From: TA-21 sp036557405
Lineage (GTDB): Archaea; Thermoproteota; Nitrososphaeria; Nitrososphaerales; Nitrososphaeraceae
Length of the DNA stretch: 12,679 nucleotides
Assembly: GCA_036557405.1 (NCBI GenBank)
Contig: DATBHO010000139.1
Coordinates: 1 to 12,679, forward strand
Reading direction: 5' to 3'
The notes below the pieces were generated by a model that saw nothing but the letters and a program-made list of their open reading frames with translations, was not told the DNA's origin and searched no databases. Each line of letters begins with the position of its first letter. Positions within the stretch are counted from its first letter, which is position 1. Shown piece after piece: positions 6,068 to 12,457 of this stretch. The translations under genes were made by a program, and so were the position numbers.

Positions 6068-6233
6068 ATTTGGAAGAGTACAACTAATTATACATTGGGA
6101 AATAAAACGATTTTCAGAACAAAAAATATAGATACATATTGACTGCCTAGAAAATATAGTTTCAATTAGAATTCAATTTGTTGGCAATAAGAATACACAT
6201 CCATGCTAATTAGAAATTCACAATCACTTCCCT

Positions 6234-7040
6234 TCACTTTCCATAATTTAGAGATCTTATCATGTGAATTAGTGATTCTAACTCAGTTTTGTCCAATTTT
6301 TCAATATCGTCTATTTTTCCCTTTATTAGAGACTTTGTTTCCTCAACAATCCCCACCTTTGCTCGCTTAATTTTCGTTTCTACCCGTTTGGAAGTAATCA
6401 TTGCAATAACTTCCCATATTATTCCTATTGCAGCGAACATAAGTACAAGTGAGATGATCCTACCAATTGGTGTCACAGGATAGAATTCACCGTAGGCTAC
6501 AGTGGTCATTGTTTCTAGAGCCCACCAAATTGCATCATTCAAATTTCTTATGTTTACGTGGCGGTCAGATGACTGTGACTCTGTAATATAGATCCCAAAA
6601 CCCCCAAATATCACCGTTACCACGGCTAGGGTAGAGAGTAAAATAATCTCATTACCTTTCACCATTTGCGCCAGATTATATAACCTGACGAGCCTAAATA
6701 GTGCAATAAACCTCGTTGTCCGAATGGTCTCTTGAACTACTGGTGACATATCAGCGAATCCATATACTATAAGTGGTATCATAGCAGGGAATTCGTACCA
6801 ATGACTAATAACGTACTTCAATCTATTATCTGATGCCTTTATTCTAGAATAAAAATCGACCGCTAACATTGCAGTAACAAAAAGATCAAAAATGTAGAGA
6901 GTCCATCTCTGATTTTCAGATAGTGGGTACAAGTATTCAGCAAATATTATTATTACAGATGCAATGGTAAAGACAACGATTGCCATATTCGCTATTTTAC
7001 TCTTCTGAAGATTGAATCTTTTCACATCTACCCGGATCAT
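6234..7040 (-). CDS. Voltage-gated-type cation channel, six transmembrane helices, filter TVAYGE
   Basis: 268 residues, inner membrane. Helices: S1 16-38, S2 about 46-64 with acidic D52 and D62, S3 80-96, S4 104-125, S5 130-153, pore helix 168-179, S6 191-216. S4 carries Arg at 107, 110, 116 and 119, a three-residue register with Ala at 113, as in a voltage sensor. The pore has TMTTVAYGEFYP, whereas K+ channels have T-V-G-Y-G-D. Thus the first filter glycine is Ala182 and the aspartate is Glu185. The C-terminus (217-268) is a charged, heptad-like segment that could form a tetrameric coiled coil; there is no RCK or cyclic-nucleotide domain. By family it forms a tetrameric monovalent cation channel, but selectivity is uncertain. 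The ATG at 7040 is the only start that keeps S1 intact. Its promoter is not clear. Confidence 0.85.
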   Translation of the reverse strand: MIRVDVKRFNLQKSKIANMAIVVFTIASVIIIFAEYLYPLSENQRWTLYIFDLFVTAMLAVDFYSRIKASDNRLKYVISHWYEFPAMIPLIVYGFADMSPVVQETIRTTRFIALFRLVRLYNLAQMVKGNEIILLSTLAVVTVIFGGFGIYITESQSSDRHVNIRNLNDAIWWALETMTTVAYGEFYPVTPIGRIISLVLMFAAIGIIWEVIAMITSKRVETKIKRAKVGIVEETKSLIKGKIDDIEKLDKTELESLIHMIRSLNYGK

Positions 7041-7147
7041 GAGTAGGCAATATTAACGATATGCCTTTGTTGGTCTAGACGTAAACGGGAACATCAGAAG
7101 ATATTGCACCGATTAGTAACATAGGTCGAATAGTAGCAATAGTCTAC

Positions 7148-7346
7148 ATGTTTTTTGACATTGCAATGATATATATATACACACTTCTGTCTGTTATTAC
7201 CAACACTTCCTATAAACGAAGGTATGAGAAAGAAGAAAAAGAGAGGATAAAAATAGGAGTTGAATGAATTAATTAGCCGACTTTCAGGAATCGAAGAAAA
7301 CCAGGCAAAATGTATCGATCTAGTTAATCAATTGAAAAAACCCTAA
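7148..7346 (+). pseudogene. Frameshifted small membrane/coiled-coil protein gene
   Basis: Two overlapping frames make one plausible protein. ATG 7148 opens MFFDIAMIYIYTLLSVITNT, a membrane anchor, followed by the basic/acidic helix YKRRYEKEEKERIKIGVE and a TGA at 7265-7267. The frame one base away continues from about 7257 with ELNELISRLSGIEENQ and ends with VNQLKKP at TAA 7344-7346. Both parts have the heptad-like charged pattern of one continuous coiled coil, and each is broken exactly where the other takes over. The intact product would have been about 66 residues. A single-base indel, programmed frameshifting or a sequencing error would explain it. It is divergent from the channel gene, with 107 nt between starts. 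No family name is recognised. Confidence 0.4.
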
Positions 7347-7449
7347 TTTGTGGTACATGAGATAGCCTCTTACCAGGGCTAACTATTTAAATTCAAAAAT
7401 CGATATAGCCCAAAGTAGACTGACTTCAAGTCAAAGTTAAGAGAAATTT

Positions 7450-7483
7450 GATAAGCCTCTTACTTCTTACCGGTGAGGCTATC
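7450..7483 (-). terminator. Hairpin spanning the DUF308 stop codon
   Basis: GATA-A-GCCTC (7450-7459) pairs with GAGGCTATC (7475-7483) around a 15-nt loop, with one bulged A. On the minus strand it covers the last codons and the TAA, then AAATTTCTC follows. It could be a terminator or a 3'-end stabiliser. AGCCTCTTAC recurs 90 nt away at 7364-7373. Confidence 0.3.
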
Positions 7484-8038
7484 TAGGTTATCCTTCGACG
7501 GTAAGTTCAGGCTTCTGCCTGTTGCACCTGCTGTAACCATCTCAATTCCTGCTATCAAAAGCCCTATCGCTATTATAAAGCCTGCAAATGCCATACCGAA
7601 GAGAGGTGAGACAAGGGTAATGATTCCAATGATGATTAACAATGCACCTACTCCAATAAGGAAGGCTCTTTTCCAGCCAGATTCCTTTCCTGAGAAGCCT
7701 TCAACTATGCTTGCAGAACCACCAAACAGGAGTGCAATGCCAATGAAGATTGTTATTATCCATGCAGTTCCTACTGGATAAGCTACTGCGAGACCAGCAA
7801 ATATCAAAATAAGTATACCAAGGCCTATAGATGCGCCTCTTCCCTTGATATGAAAGAAAATACCAGCAATAATCTTCTCAATTCCTAATATGAACAAAAT
7901 TATCGCAAGTATTAATACTATAGACACGAACGTAGCAGCAGGAAATGCAAGTGCATAAATCGATAATATTACGATTAGTATTCCAAGGCCAATTTCTACT
8001 CCTCTAAGCCATCCTGGGTTTTTTTCCATTGAATTCAC
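7460..8038 (-). CDS. DUF308 / HdeD-like six-helix membrane protein
   Basis: 192 residues, six transmembrane helices (about 12-31, 36-61, 69-88, 91-113, 123-143, 146-170) arranged as three repeats of a two-helix unit of about 50 residues. Each unit starts with a Gly-rich helix, has a Pro in the turn (AFPAAT, AYPVGT, VSPLFG) and ends with a Gly/Ser-containing helix (GIEKIIAG, GSASIVEGF, GIEMVTAG). This triple repeat with YP/SP turns is typical of the DUF308 family, including E. coli HdeD, an acid-resistance membrane protein. A stress role is only analogy. The polar C-tail (173-192) is short. ATG 8038 lies 26 nt after a TATA box; Met-4 is a possible alternative. No cotranscribed partner. Confidence 0.85.
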   Translation of the reverse strand: MNSMEKNPGWLRGVEIGLGILIVILSIYALAFPAATFVSIVLILAIILFILGIEKIIAGIFFHIKGRGASIGLGILILIFAGLAVAYPVGTAWIITIFIGIALLFGGSASIVEGFSGKESGWKRAFLIGVGALLIIIGIITLVSPLFGMAFAGFIIAIGLLIAGIEMVTAGATGRSLNLPSKDNLDSLTGKK

Positions 8039-8058
8039 TGCTTATATACGAAAACCCT

Positions 8059-8070
8059 ATTATATATAGT
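8059..8070 (-). promoter_or_regulatory. TATA box of the DUF308 gene
   Basis: Minus strand ACTATATATAAT is centred about 26 nt before the ATG at 8038, as expected for a leaderless transcript. A second AT-rich element nearer the start (8042-8048) is too close. Confidence 0.55.
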
Positions 8071-8354
8071 ATTACAAAGTTACGATAATGGATACCTATT
8101 TTAGAATATTAATTTAGATTCTCTTAATTGGAATGAGATTCATATCGTTTTGATTCAAACTTTTCATTCTAATCTTGTTTATAATAATTAATTTGATTTT
8201 GTGAATGAGGGAGTACTTTTATCGTTCTTCAATTTGCGGTACAAATTTGGAAGCTATCATTAGATGGTAATAGGATATTTGAAGTGTTTATGTTTATAAT
8301 CTTCAGAAACTAATTCAATTAAATTATGATTGTGTAGTATTAATTAAAATCGTA

Positions 8355-8408
8355 TTAGAAACAAAAATAGACTGTTCGGTATTGCAGTTCAAATGATTCT
8401 GTTTCTAA
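8355..8408. repeat. 9-bp inverted repeat with 36-nt spacer
   Basis: TTAGAAACA (8355-8363) and TGTTTCTAA (8400-8408) are perfect complements. TCAAATGATT occurs both in the spacer (8389-8398) and just outside (8428-8437). It could be a binding site or RNA stem; no transcript start is obvious. Confidence 0.35.
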
Positions 8409-8648
8409 AGGCAGCACGGACTTCCAATCAAATGATTGTCTCATAATATCCTAGGATTCAAGTAATAGTCTTGTTTGATGGGCCAGATATTACTGATATT
8501 GATGTAGATGGGGAGAGATATTGGTAACTTAAAAATTGCCAGAGATCATTGAGCATCATTATCTAGGAGTTACGGTGTCAAACTGCTCAGGAGCGTTTTA
8601 TAATGATATATTGAATTGATGGATTTTCTGAAGCCTTTGTAAAATTAG

Positions 8649-9425
8649 TTGGAAGAGTTTTGTAAACTGATCTACAGATTAACCGAAATATTAATAAGAA
8701 ATAAAAAAATCTGTTCGTTAGTGCCGGGACACTATCTCAAGATTCTCATCATAAGTCTCACTTTCTCAATGTTGTTAATAGTTCAACAACAACAAAACGC
8801 AAATGCACAATTTCTACAACTAGATATGGACATTCTTGGCGACACGTTTAACAATATAGGGGACAAGTTGGGCGATCTTTTCAATTTAAACCCTCTCAGC
8901 GGGATCTTCAATAGCGGTTGCTGGGATAATATGTTGTCGGGGGGTACATCAGGAATAAAGAAGGCAGGACATCTAATAATTGGAACCGATTGTGACGATA
9001 AGATAAGAGGTGATAGCACTGATGAAGTCATTTATACACTTAAGGGAAATGATCAAGTATGGGCAGGTTCGGGGAACGATATAATTTATGGCGGTATGGG
9101 TTCGAATAGATTATACGGTGAACGTAATAACGATATTATTGTCCCGGGGGATGGTTCAAATTTAGTCGATGGAGGACCTGGGGATGACGTACTTTACGGG
9201 GGAGTTGGAAATAACCTGTTAGTTGGTGGCAGGGATAACGACCAACTTATTGCTGGAACTGGAACAACTATTATGGACGGCGGAATTGGAAGCAATGAGT
9301 TTGATTGCAGTGGCAATAGCATTGTTATAAACTATAATCCAGATTATGGAGACACGATCGCAGGAAATTGCAAGATAGTCAATAACATGGGAATTAACTT
9401 TACAAAAGATATTGGCATTTCATAA
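8649..9425 (+). CDS. Secreted RTX-like (nonapeptide repeat) calcium-binding protein
   Basis: 258 residues. The hydrophobic segment YLKILIISLTFSMLLIV (29-45), then QQQQNANAQ, is a signal peptide with likely cleavage after Ala-53. Residues 112-220 are about twelve tandem nonapeptides of the G-G-x-G-x-D-x-L-x type (GSGNDIIYG, GPGDDVLYG, GVGNNLLVG, GIGSNEFDC), the RTX/hemolysin-type repeat that folds as a parallel beta-roll binding Ca2+. Several repeats have Asn or Ser for Asp, so calcium sites may be weakened. Cysteines at 91, 115, 220 and 231 could form disulfides. No toxin or enzyme domain is present. TTG 8649 is the longest start; GTG 8721 (codon 25) gives a neater signal peptide and lies 29 nt after AAATATTAATAAG, so it may be the real start. 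Surface or extracellular; function unknown. Confidence 0.75.
   Translation: MEEFCKLIYRLTEILIRNKKICSLVPGHYLKILIISLTFSMLLIVQQQQNANAQFLQLDMDILGDTFNNIGDKLGDLFNLNPLSGIFNSGCWDNMLSGGTSGIKKAGHLIIGTDCDDKIRGDSTDEVIYTLKGNDQVWAGSGNDIIYGGMGSNRLYGERNNDIIVPGDGSNLVDGGPGDDVLYGGVGNNLLVGGRDNDQLIAGTGTTIMDGGIGSNEFDCSGNSIVINYNPDYGDTIAGNCKIVNNMGINFTKDIGIS
8686..8698 (+). promoter_or_regulatory. TATA-like element favouring the GTG start of the RTX-like gene
   Basis: AAATATTAATAAG is centred about 29 nt before GTG 8721, the codon that gives a standard signal peptide. A second AT-rich element (TTTATAATGATATAT, 8596-8610) could serve the longer form. Confidence 0.35.
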
Positions 9426-9531
9426 AGGCTCGATTCATTAGAGGTCTAAATGGGTAACTTTTGCTCACACTTGTTTTTCATCTAATATGAAAATTCGGTA
9501 TTCATTGTAATTGTATATTACCGTTATTAAT

Positions 9532-9554
9532 GTAAGAAACGTTTGAACGCTTAC
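9532..9554. terminator. Stem-loop between convergent genes
   Basis: GTAAG (9532-9536) pairs with CTTAC (9550-9554), and inside CGTT-TG-AACG (9540-9549) pairs, with an AAA bulge on one side. It lies between the convergent ends at 9425 and 9652 and could act on either transcript. Confidence 0.3.
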
Positions 9555-9651
9555 GTCCTATACAAACCAAGGATTCAATAATATCACAAAATCCGAAGTC
9601 ATACTCTAAAATATTGATGAGAGGTCACTTCACATAGGAAGCTATATAATT

Positions 9652-10731
9652 TCATATATTAAATGAATCAATCATTTTCAGAACTGTTGGTAAGTAATTG
9701 GAGAACAAAGCCTCTTGGGATGTAAAGGTAATTAAATACACCTTATTGTCAGAGATGGTATAGACTTGCATTTTCCTAAACGATTCATCACCCCCTGTTG
9801 TAGTAGAATAAACCAACATATGCGCTGAATGGTTTCCTCTGAGAGTAAACGGTTTAGAATCAAGTACAAAATCACTCGTATTTTGGATCCTATTTATACG
9901 CCCTTTAATTATTTTATCTAAGGACATATTCTTAGAATCAAATACAAAAATATCTACGTATGGCACAAAATGACCTGATACACCTGAGATATTACCAAGC
10001 TCGGAGGCCGTATTTGATGGAGAGTAGAATCCTACGACAGTATCGTTGGCTGCATTATTATAAGGATATGTCCTTACATACCAACTGTCTGGATACCGTA
10101 TTTTTATCCCAAGAATATGGTTCTGATAAGTCTGGAAACCTGTTGAGGTTTCGTTATCAACTGTTTTCGTCTCATTAATTAATTCCGTTGACTGATTAGA
10201 AAATTGATTAGAAGGAATCGTTTTTACGAACGGAGTAGTAGTAGATGTTGCATTAGCTTGGGGTTGTGCATTTAATTGTTTATTCAGCAAACCTAAATTT
10301 GTTTTTGCTATATCCGATCTTCCATTCAGTATAGCAGCTACAGTTTCGCGTATAAGTAACATCGAGTCATGAGTTGAGGTAGAGTTAACGTTATTTTGGA
10401 CTATCAACCGCTGAACCGTTAATAGATTCTGTACGGTTTTGCTTGAATTGCCGCTGTCTAATTTCTCTATGGCTTCAGAAAGAAGTCTTTTTATAATTGT
10501 TTCAGATGACTCCGACGAAGATATTTGTTGAGCCACAGCTAACTGCGATACAGATGTATAGGATACAAATGCTGAAAATAAGAAGCACATGACTAGATTG
10601 GTTGAATAAGATGTATGCAAACAAGAGCAATGTACAAAAAATTGTGAAACAGTCACCTTGTGCTTTTGCATCTTTACAGTAGAAAGTTCTTGCACAGGTT
10701 TATTTAGTTTCATAGGCGAAGTGAAGGGCAT
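9652..10731 (-). CDS. Secreted PsbP-like domain protein
   Basis: 359 residues. A hydrophobic segment NLVMCFLFSAFVSYTS (45-60), then QLAVAQQ, is a signal peptide, cleaved near residue 67. Residues 76-153 are a helical, sequon-bearing region (KRLLSEAIEKLDSG, NLLTVQRLIVQNN). The C-terminal domain (199-359) begins TYQNHILGIKIRYPDSWYV, contains VVGFYSPSN, MQVYTISDNKVYLITFTS, and ends YLPTVLKMIDSFNI. This ordered pattern is the PsbP-like domain often found in secreted thaumarchaeal proteins; it has no photosynthetic role there and its function is unknown. Many NxS/T sequons suggest glycosylation. The leader before the hydrophobic core is long for ATG 10731, so Met-21 (10671) is an alternative. AAAGGA upstream and a TATA box at 10797-10808 fit a leader of about 45 nt to 10731. 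Confidence 0.75.
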   Translation of the reverse strand: MPFTSPMKLNKPVQELSTVKMQKHKVTVSQFFVHCSCLHTSYSTNLVMCFLFSAFVSYTSVSQLAVAQQISSSESSETIIKRLLSEAIEKLDSGNSSKTVQNLLTVQRLIVQNNVNSTSTHDSMLLIRETVAAILNGRSDIAKTNLGLLNKQLNAQPQANATSTTTPFVKTIPSNQFSNQSTELINETKTVDNETSTGFQTYQNHILGIKIRYPDSWYVRTYPYNNAANDTVVGFYSPSNTASELGNISGVSGHFVPYVDIFVFDSKNMSLDKIIKGRINRIQNTSDFVLDSKPFTLRGNHSAHMLVYSTTTGGDESFRKMQVYTISDNKVYLITFTSQEALFSNYLPTVLKMIDSFNI

Positions 10732-10796
10732 ATTATTGATGTCCTTTTGTGTTACTTTTGAGATCAGTTTTTTGTTGGGGTTTTGGAGTGGTGGTT

Positions 10797-10808
10797 CAAT
10801 TATATTTC
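10797..10808 (-). promoter_or_regulatory. TATA box of the PsbP-like gene
   Basis: Minus strand GAAATATAATTG predicts a start near 10777 and a leader of about 45 nt. That leader contains AAAGGA roughly 9 nt before ATG 10731. Confidence 0.45.
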
Positions 10809-11151
10809 ATATTTGCTATAGTTAAAAAATCAAACGTCGAGTGGAGAAAGATGTCGAGAGCTGATTATTGCTTATAAAATAATAATGAATTCAATTGCAC
10901 CGACAACATAGTCTTAATGCGAATGCAAGCCAAAATAAGATACTTAACTACTTAACGCCCATTTTTGACCGATATAGACTACTATAGAGAAGGCCGCATA
11001 GCTAACTATCTTAAATTCCAGTCTTATATAGACTAGTAATCATCTTGATTGGAGTATGTTAAAAATTTGTAATAAAATAAAGTGAAGCTCCATTTTACTG
11101 AATTGCTTTAGTTCTTGTGTTAGATTCTTCAATTAGCCTGAATATTGAGAA

Positions 11152-11167
11152 ATCAATAATACTTATC
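11152..11167 (+). promoter_or_regulatory. TATA-like box of the right-hand nitroreductase gene
   Basis: ATCAATAATACTTATC is centred about 26 nt before ATG 11185, consistent with a leaderless mRNA. Confidence 0.45.
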
Positions 11168-11184
11168 ACTTGATATAGAGATTT

Positions 11185-11778
11185 ATGCAGGATTCAGAAA
11201 TCGAGACAAAAAGGACTACGGAATATCCAATCAATCCTCTCATTCTTAATAGATGGTCACCTAGGTCTATGACCGGTGAAGAGCTTGGCGATAATGACAT
11301 TATGTCACTTTTTGAAGCTGCTAGATGGGCCCCCTCATCTTTTAACAATCAACCTTGGAGGTTTATTTATGCGAAAAGAAACACAGGACACTGGGATAGA
11401 TTGTTTAATTTGCTGGTTGACGCAAATAAGACCTGGGCAAAAAACGCTGCGCTACTAGCAGTAGTAATATCTAGAAAAAACTTTGAATATAATGAAAAGC
11501 CGGCAAGAACACACCAATTTGATGCTGGCTCAGCCTGGGAGAATCTGGCATTGGAAGCCTCATCTAGAGGTATTGTCGCACATGGCATGCAAGGTTTCGA
11601 TTATGAAAAGGCAAGAGCGGAATTAGGAATTCCTACTGATTTCGAAGTATTGGCCATGATTGCAATTGGGAAAAGAGGACCAAAAGAAAATCTTCCATCT
11701 GAGCTCCAAGATAAAGAAAAACCCAATGACAGGAAGGCGTTGAAGGATATTATTATGGAAGGGACTTTTCGTAGCTGA
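11185..11778 (+). CDS. Nitroreductase family oxidoreductase
   Basis: 197 residues, complete. It shows the classical order: RWSPRSMTGEEL (23-34) for FMN phosphate binding, LFEAARWAPSSFNNQPWRFIYA (42-63, the A-P-S-x-x-N-x-Q-P-W core), DAGSAWENLALEASSRGI (113-130) interface helix, GMQGFDYEKARAELGIP (134-150) and VLAMIAIGKRG (155-165). These FMN enzymes are dimers that use NAD(P)H to reduce nitro compounds, quinones or flavin. This is the most canonical of the three nitroreductase-fold genes here and the likeliest to be active. Substrate unknown. The ATG has a TATA-like box 26 nt upstream, with no clear Shine-Dalgarno. It is convergent with the broken winged-helix gene; a T-rich stretch (11798-11817) after the stop could terminate it. 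Confidence 0.9.
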   Translation: MQDSEIETKRTTEYPINPLILNRWSPRSMTGEELGDNDIMSLFEAARWAPSSFNNQPWRFIYAKRNTGHWDRLFNLLVDANKTWAKNAALLAVVISRKNFEYNEKPARTHQFDAGSAWENLALEASSRGIVAHGMQGFDYEKARAELGIPTDFEVLAMIAIGKRGPKENLPSELQDKEKPNDRKALKDIIMEGTFRS

Positions 11779-11787
11779 ATTAACCAC

Positions 11788-12030
11788 TCAAATTTGATTG
11801 TTTTCTAATCTTTTCTTACCCTTGCTGGTAATTCGAATTTTTGAAAGTGTAACTTCATTATATGATACAAACCCATCAACATGTAAAATTTCGGTAATAC
11901 GATCTACTTCTTGTTTATCCGATAGACCTATTTCGTTTCCAATTTCGTACCTGTTGAAATAGCCTATCTCCCTTTTTCTGCGGTTTTTTCAGAGTTTCAA
12001 AAGAAACTTGTCAAAAGCTACATTTGACAA
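11788..12030 (-). pseudogene. Winged-helix DNA-binding protein gene interrupted by one in-frame TGA
   Basis: One 81-codon frame from TTG 12030 to TGA 11788 is open except for TGA at 11989-11991 (codon 14). Before the stop it reads MSNVAFDKFLLKL; after it KNRRKREIGYF, NRYEIGNEIGLSDKQ, EVDRITEILHVDGFVSY and KIRITSKGKKRLE. The second part is a winged-helix domain: the GLS turn before the recognition helix, the V-D-G-F-V wing entry and the I-R-I-T-x-K-G-K tail seen in many thaumarchaeal regulators. TACCAATATTAAGCC at 12047-12061 is centred 24 nt before the TTG, so the promoter is intact. A single substitution would restore the protein. No ATG, GTG or TTG allows a start after the TGA. Probably a recent pseudogene; read-through or sequencing error are alternatives. 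Confidence 0.65.
11994..12030 (-). repeat. Two back-to-back perfect inverted repeats at the start of the wHTH gene
   Basis: GTTTC-AAAA-GAAAC (11994-12007) directly abuts TTGTCAAA-7 nt-TTTGACAA (12008-12030). In the minus-strand mRNA the first hairpin begins with the TTG start codon and the second ends two bases before the in-frame TGA. Confidence 0.55.
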
Positions 12031-12046
12031 TTTAATTCAAAAAGGG

Positions 12047-12061
12047 GCTTAATATTGGTAG
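12047..12061 (-). promoter_or_regulatory. TATA-like box of the interrupted wHTH gene
   Basis: Minus strand TACCAATATTAAGCC is centred 24 nt before TTG 12030. Its preservation suggests recent inactivation or continued transcription. Confidence 0.4.
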
Positions 12062-12122
12062 ATTGAGAATTTCGTCGACCATCATATATCACTCACAACG
12101 TTGGTTACTCTGCTAATCCACT

Positions 12123-12284
12123 TCAGCTAGGCAAATAAATAGAAGTAGCATATCTTACTAGATATTCATGCTCTAACGTTATCGGCATAATTAACAGTAT
12201 GTTAAATAGGAATCTAAGCAGGATCACAATTACTATAATCACAATAATAACCAGTGCGATATAAATTAGTGTATTTAAGACCAT
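12123..12284 (-). CDS. Small single-pass or hairpin membrane protein
   Basis: 53 residues from ATG 12284: MVLNTLIYIALVIIVIIV, then a further hydrophobic stretch ILLRFLFNILLIMPIT and a polar tail LEHEYLVRYATSIYLPS. The central 35 residues are almost all Ile, Leu, Val and Phe with one Arg, giving one long or two short membrane segments. A longer frame begins at 12377 (84 residues), but its first 31 residues are unlike a signal sequence, and TTTATA (minus strand, 12306-12311) is centred 24 nt before 12284, the spacing used by leaderless genes here. Low-complexity hydrophobic composition makes a family assignment impossible. Confidence 0.5.
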   Translation of the reverse strand: MVLNTLIYIALVIIVIIVIVILLRFLFNILLIMPITLEHEYLVRYATSIYLPS

Positions 12285-12300
12285 AATATTGCAAGTGCAC

Positions 12301-12314
12301 AATAGTATAAATAA
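12301..12314 (-). promoter_or_regulatory. TATA box of the small membrane-protein gene
   Basis: Minus strand TTATTTATACTATT, centred 24 nt before ATG 12284. It argues against the upstream in-frame ATG at 12377. Confidence 0.45.
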
Positions 12315-12457
12315 CTGTGACATACTCCCGGATGAGTATCTTTCAATTTGTAAATTGATTTCAGTAATAGTGTACAATTATAGAAACATTGGCTACCAAA
12401 AAGAAAACGTATGAAGAGAAGATAGATTTACTCGGTAACGTAATTGAAAGCAAAATG

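Larger units (their letters stand above)
5748..6233. other. Spacer with promoter, tandem operator and hairpin-masked mini-ORF
   Basis: No protein longer than about 25 codons is convincing here on either strand. The plus strand holds a 13-bp tandem repeat, a perfect TATA box and a 13-codon ORF with strong Shine-Dalgarno, listed separately. 6068-6233 is AT-rich and shows nothing recognisable. Confidence 0.5.
8039..8648. other. Long AT-rich spacer with dyads and possible gene debris
   Basis: No intact gene is supported over 610 nt. Visible items are the DUF308 promoter at the left edge; the dyad at 8355-8408; the palindrome CAATCA-AA-TGATTG (8425-8438); and one frame open from 8348 to 8527 except for a TAA at 8444-8446. 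The second half of that frame (YPRIQVIVLFDGPDITDIDV) looks protein-like but is not recognised. Confidence 0.4.
10732..11184. other. Spacer with divergent promoters
   Basis: It contains the PsbP-like promoter at the left and the nitroreductase promoter at the right. No ORF of more than about 20 codons is convincing. TATAGACTA occurs twice (about 10972 and 11025) near weak dyads. Nothing else recognisable. Confidence 0.45.

Noticed and set aside
7364..7463. AGCCTCTTAC repeated 90 nt apart near the DUF308 stop
   Set aside because: A 10-mer at this distance is about as expected once in a window of this size; not evidence of a duplication.
5791..8365. TTAGAAACAA shared by two spacers (5791 and 8355)
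   Set aside because: Only about 10 bp, low complexity and no shared position relative to genes.
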